Assembly (NCBI RefSeq): GCF_013394795.1
Contig: NZ_JABXYU010000001.1
Coordinates: 1,922,001-1,986,000 of the forward strand
Direction: 5' to 3'
From: Leptotrichia sp. oral taxon 223
GTDB lineage: Bacteria > Fusobacteriota > Fusobacteriia > Fusobacteriales > Leptotrichiaceae
DNA length: 64,000 nucleotides
Under the pieces are notes generated by a model, which had not been told where the DNA came from, made no database searches, and saw nothing but the letters and a program-made list of their open reading frames with translations. A program made the position numbers and the translations under genes. Each line of letters opens with the position of its first letter. Positions within the stretch are counted from its first letter, which is position 1. Below, piece after piece: positions 57,990-64,000 of this stretch.

Positions 57990-58520
57990 CTAATTAGCAA
58001 GTCCAAATGTAATCATTTTGAAAAACTCTTCGTTTTCGTCACTTATTATCCAGTCTTTACCATTTTTTACATATTTTACGTCCAGCGTTTTTTCTGAATA
58101 TTTTAAATCTTTGCTATTAAATTTCTCGTTAAAGAACTCTTTTCCAACTTGCATAACTTCTTTTTGTAAATCTTCATTATTTTTTGGCATAGCTTTAGAC
58201 ATTCTTTCAGAGAGCCTAGTTTGAAGTTCACCTATGTATGAAGTTAAATCGGGAGCTTTTATAGTAACATTTATTGTAGCAATGTTTCCTTTTGACTCGA
58301 CTTTATTGACTTTGTAAGTTATTTTTTTCATTCCTTCACCGTATACTTTGCTAAAATTTTCTAAAATAGCATTAATATTTCCTTCAGCTTTGCCAAATTT
58401 TGACATATCTCCTGATTGGATTATTTTCATTTTTTCCTCAAAATCTTTTTGTGCAGGATGAGTTCCACAGCTTACTACAAATAAAAGCATACTTAGTAAA
58501 ATTAAAATTTTTGCCTTCAT
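57990..58520 (-). CDS. lipoprotein, paralogue of the one at 39.5 kb
   Basis: 176 aa, lipobox FVVSC with the cysteine near residue 18. The order of segments repeats that of 39470-39994: PAQKDFEEKMKIIQSGDMSKF, then MKKITYKVNKVESKGNIATINVTIKAPDL, a K/E-rich helix, then EKTLDVKYVKNGKDWIISDENEEFFKMITFGLAN. AAGGAG precedes the ATG. Both copies are single-gene units with their own terminators. Function unknown. Confidence 0.82.
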   Translation of the reverse strand: MKAKILILLSMLLFVVSCGTHPAQKDFEEKMKIIQSGDMSKFGKAEGNINAILENFSKVYGEGMKKITYKVNKVESKGNIATINVTIKAPDLTSYIGELQTRLSERMSKAMPKNNEDLQKEVMQVGKEFFNEKFNSKDLKYSEKTLDVKYVKNGKDWIISDENEEFFKMITFGLAN

Positions 58521-58595
58521 AAATTTCTCCTTCGATTTTTTTTACATTATACTATGTTTGTATAATTTTATAGACAGTATTTCATTAGATTTATA

Positions 58596-59942
58596 TTATT
58601 TAAGGTTCTTTAAAAGCATTGTTGCAAAAGTAAAGTAAATAACAAGTGTTACAGCGTCTGAAATTGTTGTTATCAGAGGGGTTGCCATAACGGCTGGATC
58701 GGCTTTTACAATTTTTGCTCCGAGCGGCAGCAATGCTCCTACCAGTTTTGAAATTATTATTGTAAATACAAGGGTTAATGAAACAATAAGAGCGATTGTC
58801 GGATTGGTTTTTTCCAGTGTAATCAATCTTATGAAATTTAAGGCTGACAAGACGATGGAAACCATTATACCAATAAAAAATTCTTTTTTAATAACTTTAA
58901 AGGCATCTTTTGGAGAGATTTCACCCAGTGCCAAGGAACGGATTACAACTGTTGATGACTGGGAACCGACATTTCCTCCACTCGACATCAGCATTGGGAT
59001 AAAAGCTGTCAGAATAATAGATTTAGCCAGCACTTTTTCATACCCCTGAATGATATTTCCAGAAATTGTATCAGAAATCATAAGTACGGCAAGCCACCCA
59101 ATTCTCTGTTTTGCCATTGTAAAGACATTTGTCTTTAAGTAAGAGTCGTCAGTGGGAGAAGTAATCCCTGCCATTTTATGAAAATCTTCCGTAACTTCCT
59201 GATCCACTACATCCATCACGTCATCTATTGTAATTATTCCCAAAATTCTGTTTTCGTGATCAACAACCGGCATAACGATAAAATCGTATTTTTTGAACAG
59301 GTCGGCTACAATTTCCTGATCATCATTTGTATTGACGCTTACAAAATTTTTATTCATAACATCTTCAATTAAGATAGTATCCTTTTTGGCAATTAATTCC
59401 TTGAGGGAAAGCACGCCTTCCAGTACACCATTTTCTCCAGTAACATAGCAAGTATAGATATTTTCCTTATCTTTTCCAGTTTTTCTAATTTCTTCAATTG
59501 CTTCCGACACTTTCATATTTTTTTGCAGATCCACATACTCGGTTGTCATAATGCTTCCAGCTGAATTATCAGGATACTTTAACAACTGATTTATCAAGTG
59601 CCTGTCCTTTTTGTCGGTATTCTTTAATATTTTTTTTACAATATCTGATGGCATTTCTTCAATAATATCGACAATATCATCAAAGTACAGCTCATCAAAA
59701 ATTTCACGTGTTTCAATATCTGTTGAGGCGTGAATAATCATTTCCTGATGTTCTGAATCCAGATAAGGAAACACATCCGCCGCCTTATCTTTTTTCAACA
59801 GTCTAAAAATCATTATTACAAGTTCAGGCAACTTAAACTGATTTAATATATCAGAAACTTCCACTGCGTTCAGTTCATTTAACTCACTTTTTATTTCAAA
59901 ATATTTTTTTTCTTTTAAAAGAGTTTCAATTAATTCTTTCAT
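58596..59942 (-). CDS. mgtE: MgtE-type magnesium transporter, second copy
   Basis: 448 aa. Cytoplasmic N-domain of helical repeats (about 1-125), two CBS domains (about 130-250; MTTEYVDLQKNMKVSEAIEEI and VMPVVDHENRILGIITIDDVMDV), then five membrane helices from about 275, including PMLMSSGGNVGSQSSTVVIRSLALGE and GALLPLGAKIVKADPAVMATPLITTISDAVTLVIYF with the pore segment. Mg2+ bound between CBS and N-domain closes the channel in known members. I take the second of two adjacent ATGs, 5 bases from GGAGG; the first is at 59945. It follows the first mgtE by 10 bases and must share its transcript. Confidence 0.93.
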   Translation of the reverse strand: MKELIETLLKEKKYFEIKSELNELNAVEVSDILNQFKLPELVIMIFRLLKKDKAADVFPYLDSEHQEMIIHASTDIETREIFDELYFDDIVDIIEEMPSDIVKKILKNTDKKDRHLINQLLKYPDNSAGSIMTTEYVDLQKNMKVSEAIEEIRKTGKDKENIYTCYVTGENGVLEGVLSLKELIAKKDTILIEDVMNKNFVSVNTNDDQEIVADLFKKYDFIVMPVVDHENRILGIITIDDVMDVVDQEVTEDFHKMAGITSPTDDSYLKTNVFTMAKQRIGWLAVLMISDTISGNIIQGYEKVLAKSIILTAFIPMLMSSGGNVGSQSSTVVIRSLALGEISPKDAFKVIKKEFFIGIMVSIVLSALNFIRLITLEKTNPTIALIVSLTLVFTIIISKLVGALLPLGAKIVKADPAVMATPLITTISDAVTLVIYFTFATMLLKNLK

Positions 59943-59952
59943 CATTCCCTCC

Positions 59953-61299
59953 CTACTTTATAATATTACTCAAAAATATAGTTGCAAATTTAAAATAGAT
60001 GGAAAGGGTCAAAGCGTCTAAAATTGTAGTTATTAGAGGCCCTGCCATAATTGCGGGATCCATTTTAAATGTTTTTGCAACAACAGGTAAAAATGCACCT
60101 ATTATTTTGGAAATCATAACTACGAAAATAAGGGTGATCGAAACAGTCAAGGCGACATTTAAAGGCGTTTTTGTCAAAGTTATAAGCCGTAAATAGTTAA
60201 TTCCTGCCAGAACGACTGCCACGATAAATGAGATAGAAAATTCTTTTTTTAATATTTTAAAAATATCCTTTGGATTTACTTCACCCAGTGCCAAGGCACG
60301 AATAACAATTGTAGAAGACTGGGCTCCTGCATTTCCTCCGGTATCCATTAGCATTGGGATGAATGAAGATAAAATAACTACCGATTGCAGCACATCTTCA
60401 TAGCTTTTTATAATTCTTCCTGTAAAAGTTGCAGAAATCATAAGTACAACAAGCCAGCTAATTCTCTGCCTTGCCATAGTAAAAGCGCTTGTCTTGAGGT
60501 AAGATTCCTCAACTGGTGTAATTCCCGCCATTTTGTGGAAATCTTCTGTCGCTTCCTGTTCCACAACGTCCATTATATCGTCAATTGTAATTATCCCAAG
60601 AAGCCTGTTCTCTATATCTGTAACTGGAAGCACAATCAAATTATACTTTTTAATTATTTCAGCAACATGTTCCTGATCGTCATTTGTGTGAACGCTTACA
60701 AAATTACGGTTCATTATATTTTTCACAACCGTGTCATCTTCATTTGTAATTAATTCCTTTAGTGAAATAACACCTTCCAGCTTTCTGTCCTCGCTAATGA
60801 CATAACAAGTATAGACATTTTCCATATCTTCCACAGTGTTCCTGATTTTAGCGATTGCTTGAGATACCTTCATATCCTTTTTCAAATCCATATATTCAGT
60901 TGTCATAATGCTTCCGGCTGAATTGTCAGGATACTTCAGCAAAAGATTTATTGTATGCCTGTCTTTAGCATCAGTATTTTTTAAAATCTTTTTTACTACA
61001 TTTGATGGCATTTCCTCAATAATATCGACAATATCATCAAAATAAAGCTCATCAAATATATTTTTCGTTTCCACATCAGTCATAGTGTTAATAATCATTT
61101 CCTGATGCTCTGTATCCAGATATGAAAATACATCCGCTGCCCTATTTTTGGAAAGCAGCCTAAAAATCATTATTAATTCAGAAGATTCAAACTGATTTAG
61201 CAGTTCCGAAACTTCAACGGTATTTAAGTCATTTAAATATTTTCTAATTTCAAAATATTTTTTTTCTTTTATAAGTGTTTGAATAGTGTTGTCTTCCAC
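59953..61299 (-). CDS. mgtE: MgtE-type magnesium transporter, first copy
   Basis: 448 aa with the same layout as its neighbour: helical N-domain, tandem CBS pair (MTTEYMDLKKDMKVSQAIAKI, VLPVTDIENRLLGIITIDDIMDV), and membrane part with PMLMDTGGNAGAQSSTIVIRALALGE and GAFLPVVAKTFKMDPAIMAGPLITTILDALTLSIYF. GTG start, with AAAGG upstream. The two proteins are clearly a tandem duplication that has since diverged throughout. A long leader precedes it, which may respond to magnesium. Confidence 0.93.
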   Translation of the reverse strand: MEDNTIQTLIKEKKYFEIRKYLNDLNTVEVSELLNQFESSELIMIFRLLSKNRAADVFSYLDTEHQEMIINTMTDVETKNIFDELYFDDIVDIIEEMPSNVVKKILKNTDAKDRHTINLLLKYPDNSAGSIMTTEYMDLKKDMKVSQAIAKIRNTVEDMENVYTCYVISEDRKLEGVISLKELITNEDDTVVKNIMNRNFVSVHTNDDQEHVAEIIKKYNLIVLPVTDIENRLLGIITIDDIMDVVEQEATEDFHKMAGITPVEESYLKTSAFTMARQRISWLVVLMISATFTGRIIKSYEDVLQSVVILSSFIPMLMDTGGNAGAQSSTIVIRALALGEVNPKDIFKILKKEFSISFIVAVVLAGINYLRLITLTKTPLNVALTVSITLIFVVMISKIIGAFLPVVAKTFKMDPAIMAGPLITTILDALTLSIYFKFATIFLSNIIK

Positions 61300-61377
61300 T
61301 GTTATATCCTTTCCCTTATGCTTTTTATTTTATGCAATTTCAAAATAAGAAGAATAACAGCAGCGAAGAGATTCCCC

Positions 61378-61443
61378 TTATCCATTGCATATATTTGTAA
61401 AATCTAAATTATTCAGTTTCTGACTCGGGACTTCCTCGTTCAA
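61378..61443 (-). CDS. possible leader peptide before mgtE
   Basis: TTG start 8 bases after GGAGG (61452-61456), then 20 further codons (start MNEEVPSQKLNN, end TNICNG) and TAA. It lies 78 bases before mgtE within the leader. Leader peptides control other magnesium transporter genes, so a regulatory role is possible. An ATG overlapping the same site makes only a two-codon frame. The evidence is position and ribosome-binding site alone. Confidence 0.35.
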   Translation of the reverse strand: MNEEVPSQKLNNLDFTNICNG

Positions 61444-61539
61444 AACATTCACCTCCGAAAAATACAAAATAAGCATAAATTTAAAATTTTAGTTCAAAGC
61501 CAAAGCTGCCTGACTAAAAAACAATTTTATGCCTATAAA

Positions 61540-61568
61540 ATTTTATCAGACAAAGCGCTTATTGTCAA
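61540..61568 (-). promoter_or_regulatory. promoter of the mgtE pair
   Basis: Minus strand: TTGACA (61563-61568), 17 bases, TAAAAT (61540-61545). The transcript leader is about 235 bases. GCATAAA near its 5' end can pair with TTTATGC about 60 bases later, just before the leader peptide site. Confidence 0.65.
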
Positions 61569-61789
61569 TAAATTTCTTAGAATAGACTTTTTAAAATTTT
61601 TATAAAAATAACCTTAATCATTGAGTCTGATTTGCTATGAATAAGATATAAAAAAAATGCTTTAAGAGTAATAATATCGTTTAAATTAAGGATTTAGTCA
61701 AGTTTTCTCATTTTTCTTTAATGTTAAAGTATTATAATTGAATTAAATCAAATCAATGTCAAATCAAATTATAACAGGAGTTGGTCAAA

Positions 61790-64000
61790 ATGAAAAGAAA
61801 CCTCAAAAATATGTATGTTTATGCTTTACTATTGATTTTATTAAGCTGTGGAAGTGGTGGCTCAAAATCAGGCGGGTCGTCAGCATCACCGACACCGTCA
61901 GCACCGCTAACCCCATTAACACCATCAGAACCAGTAATAGGAGTTAATGATGTTTATTACGACAATGCTATTGTAATTAGAGAAAAGTATTTTCAGTATT
62001 TGCCTGAAAATCCCAACAGAATAAATAATTCTATAACATCAGATGCAGTAAAAAAAATTCCAAGTACAGCTGGAACACCAATAACAAAACAGGATTATGA
62101 GGTTTCAGCGGGAGTTCCTATGAGCAGAAAAATATTTGTGCATAATTCCGGAACAACACAGCAAGTTACAGATTTTAGTTCAGATTTAGCTGATTCAAAC
62201 AGCTATAGAGCGGCAATCGGCGCAGAGTTAATGGATGAATACATTGCAAGGGTAAATTCATATGCAGGAGATAATTTATATATCTGGCCAGCAGGTGATG
62301 CTAAGGGGAACAAGAATCCATCGCTTCAGGGGGGATTGCCATATTTTGAAAATAGTTTAGAAAAATCCTGGATAAATGTTGTTGCACTTGCAAATAAACC
62401 AGGAACAACAGGATTGGAATGGAAGGATCTAGAACCGCTTTCAAATGCGGGAGTGGCGAAATCTTGGACAATAACGGCGGTAAGTGAGGATGGCACATCG
62501 GCAAAAGCGGCAGAAAATGTTGCAACAGTTGCAGGACAATTGTATGAAAAATTTCCTGGAATGAAAATGGGGATGATTAGAGAAATAATACTTTCAACAG
62601 CTACTGACATTGGAGCAACGGGTACGGATGATATATTTGGAACAGGATTATTAAATGGTGCAAAAGCATTGGGAGGGCCAGTTTATATAAATGACAAAAT
62701 TTTTGTTCCTGCTTTTACGACTTGGGAGTTTAGTAATTATATTCGAGGTGGCAGATTAGAAAAAGAAGGAGCTGGAAAATTAATTTTAAAAGGAGATGCC
62801 GGTTTTTATTCTTGGCAGGATACAGAGATTAATGGAGGAATACTTGATATTAGAGGACGCCATTCATCTGGTATTAAAATAGGAAGCACTGGAACATTAA
62901 TAACGAATTCAAACACAAAAATAGGGAAAGATGTAATTAATAAAGGAATACTTAAAAATGTTGGAAAAGGTGCTATTATAGAAGGAAATTATACAGCAGA
63001 ATATGGTTCGGTAACAGAAGCTGAAATTGGAACGAAATTGATAGTAAAGGGAACTGTAAAAATCGATGGAAGAGAGAGAAATCAGACTTTGGGTAGCACT
63101 TTGAGAGTCCTGAATAATAATTATGTTACAGCAGCGCCAACAACAGCGACAGTTATTGAAGCTGAAAAAGGAATAGAAGGAAAATTTGAAAAAGTGGAAA
63201 CAGGTGAACTGATTAATGGAAAAGTGGAAAATACTGAAAATTCAATTAAAGCTACAATTAGCAGAAAAAATGTGGAAGACTACGTTAATAATTTAAGTGA
63301 TAGTGATGAAATGCAAAAAAACACGGCTAAAAATGTGGAAGTTTCCTTTAAGGAACTGGATAAAAAAATTGAAGAAGGAAATGCAGATGTTTCTAAGTTT
63401 GCTTTAAGTGCGGCAAAACTGCAAAAAAATTCGTTATCTTCGAGTTCAGGTGCACTGGACAGTTTATCAGGGCAAATTTATGCTTCAGCTCAAGCTTTGA
63501 CATTTCAGCAGTCGCAAACTGTAAATAAGGATTTGTCGAATAGACTTGTAATGCTTGGAACACTCGACAACGTTGGAGATAAGTTCGGATTGTGGATTTC
63601 TGGAATTGGTGCAAGTGGAAAGTTGAAACAAGACGGGTATGCCGAAGGAAAGACTAAAGTTTATGGCGGGCAAGTTGGAATTGATAAGAAATTTGGAGAA
63701 AACTTGATTTTAGGAACGGTGTTGTCTTATTCAAAAGGAAATGTGAAATTTAATAGACATGGCGGGAAATCAGATTCAGACAATTTTGGAATTTCACTTT
63801 ATGGAAGAGCTGGAAATAATGATAATCCATTGTATGTGCAAGGAAGAATTGGAATTGGTTTTGTAAACAGTGAAGTCAAAAGAGATATTATTTTGTCTAC
63901 CAATGACATTTCAAGAGCCAAAATTGAGCATAATGATAAAGTAATTTCAGGATATTTGGAAACAGGTTACGATGTTAAAAAAGGAGATTTTGTGTTTACA
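61790..64000 (+). CDS. subtilase-like autotransporter, 5' part
   Basis: The frame is open to the end of the window (737 codons). AGGAG precedes the ATG. The signal peptide ends in a lipobox-like ILLSC near residue 20, then a G/S/P/T-rich spacer. Residues about 50-295 match the C-terminal part of S8 peptidase domains: YIWPAGDAKGNKNPSLQGGLPYF, DGTSAKAAENVATVAGQLYEKFP with the GTS serine, and LSTATDIGATGTDDIFGTGLLNGAKALGGP. The usual Asp and HGTHVAG motifs are not seen, so it may be inactive. A passenger repeat (GGRLEKEGAGKLILKGDAGFYSW) and a beta-barrel beginning near residue 600 (DKFGLWISGIGASGKLKQDG) follow. Confidence 0.88.
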   Translation, partial: MKRNLKNMYVYALLLILLSCGSGGSKSGGSSASPTPSAPLTPLTPSEPVIGVNDVYYDNAIVIREKYFQYLPENPNRINNSITSDAVKKIPSTAGTPITKQDYEVSAGVPMSRKIFVHNSGTTQQVTDFSSDLADSNSYRAAIGAELMDEYIARVNSYAGDNLYIWPAGDAKGNKNPSLQGGLPYFENSLEKSWINVVALANKPGTTGLEWKDLEPLSNAGVAKSWTITAVSEDGTSAKAAENVATVAGQLYEKFPGMKMGMIREIILSTATDIGATGTDDIFGTGLLNGAKALGGPVYINDKIFVPAFTTWEFSNYIRGGRLEKEGAGKLILKGDAGFYSWQDTEINGGILDIRGRHSSGIKIGSTGTLITNSNTKIGKDVINKGILKNVGKGAIIEGNYTAEYGSVTEAEIGTKLIVKGTVKIDGRERNQTLGSTLRVLNNNYVTAAPTTATVIEAEKGIEGKFEKVETGELINGKVENTENSIKATISRKNVEDYVNNLSDSDEMQKNTAKNVEVSFKELDKKIEEGNADVSKFALSAAKLQKNSLSSSSGALDSLSGQIYASAQALTFQQSQTVNKDLSNRLVMLGTLDNVGDKFGLWISGIGASGKLKQDGYAEGKTKVYGGQVGIDKKFGENLILGTVLSYSKGNVKFNRHGGKSDSDNFGISLYGRAGNNDNPLYVQGRIGIGFVNSEVKRDIILSTNDISRAKIEHNDKVISGYLETGYDVKKGDFVFT

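Noticed and set aside
61300-61533. M-box magnesium riboswitch before mgtE
   Set aside because: No clear match to the conserved M-box blocks could be aligned by eye; the leader is reported only as structured.

Overview
The window is AT-rich DNA that most resembles the genus Leptotrichia (Fusobacteriota). The grounds are a mevalonate-pathway pair (phosphomevalonate kinase and type 2 IPP isomerase), very large type V autotransporters with the N-terminal domain typical of fusobacterial RadD/Fap2-like proteins, a lac-PTS tagatose-6-phosphate operon, and strong A+T codon bias. The species cannot be fixed from sequence alone. No tRNA, rRNA or CRISPR array was seen.

Layout. 1-6.2 kb: 3' end of guaB, a small secreted protein, then rpsB, a TPR protein, tsf, pyrH and frr. 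6.5-9.4 kb, minus strand: mvaK2, fni and a HAD phosphatase. 9.6-12 kb: nitroreductase, AcpH-like protein and a secreted protein. 12.1-33 kb: two giant divergent autotransporter genes whose 5' ends (about 740 bp) and 3' ends (about 1.2 kb) are near-identical inverted repeats; the left gene is frameshifted exactly where the 5' repeat ends. Between them lies a tandem array, period about 292 bp, of small RNA/hydrophobic micropeptide modules. 33-37.2 kb: AAA/PD-(D/E)XK protein, PLD-like lipoprotein, Ser/Thr-type phosphatase. 37.2-39.3 kb: a single micropeptide module, then typA. 39.5-43.2 kb: lipoprotein, AraC-type regulator, ABC substrate-binding lipoprotein, dispersed repeats. 43.2-51.4 kb: LacI-type regulator and lacABCDFE-G, with lacG broken by a one-base deletion in an A tract. 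51.5-56.1 kb: remnant RNA module, copY, two immunity-like genes, copA. 56.1-64 kb: a 45-aa gene, a second kind of micropeptide module, a thioredoxin-reductase-like protein, a lipoprotein, two tandem mgtE genes with a structured leader, and the start of a subtilase-like autotransporter that runs off the end.

The most interesting system is the set of type I toxin-antitoxin-like modules at 21.2-22.6, 37.2 and 56.4 kb, with a remnant at 51.5 kb. In each complete one, an RNA of about 80 nt is transcribed in the same direction and just upstream of a 20-23 aa membrane micropeptide gene. Its intrinsic terminator contains the -35 region of the micropeptide promoter. The RNA carries two short complementary segments: one pairs with the loop of a hairpin at the 5' end of the micropeptide mRNA, the other with bases at or just upstream of its Shine-Dalgarno sequence. 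The same geometry recurs with unrelated sequences, so it looks selected. All functional statements about it are inference from sequence.

Within the lac operon the genes cover lactose uptake and phosphorylation (LacF, LacE), hydrolysis (LacG, broken here), and galactose-6-P conversion through tagatose phosphates (LacAB, LacC, LacD) to triose phosphates. CopY, with two operators in front of it, probably controls CopA copper export.
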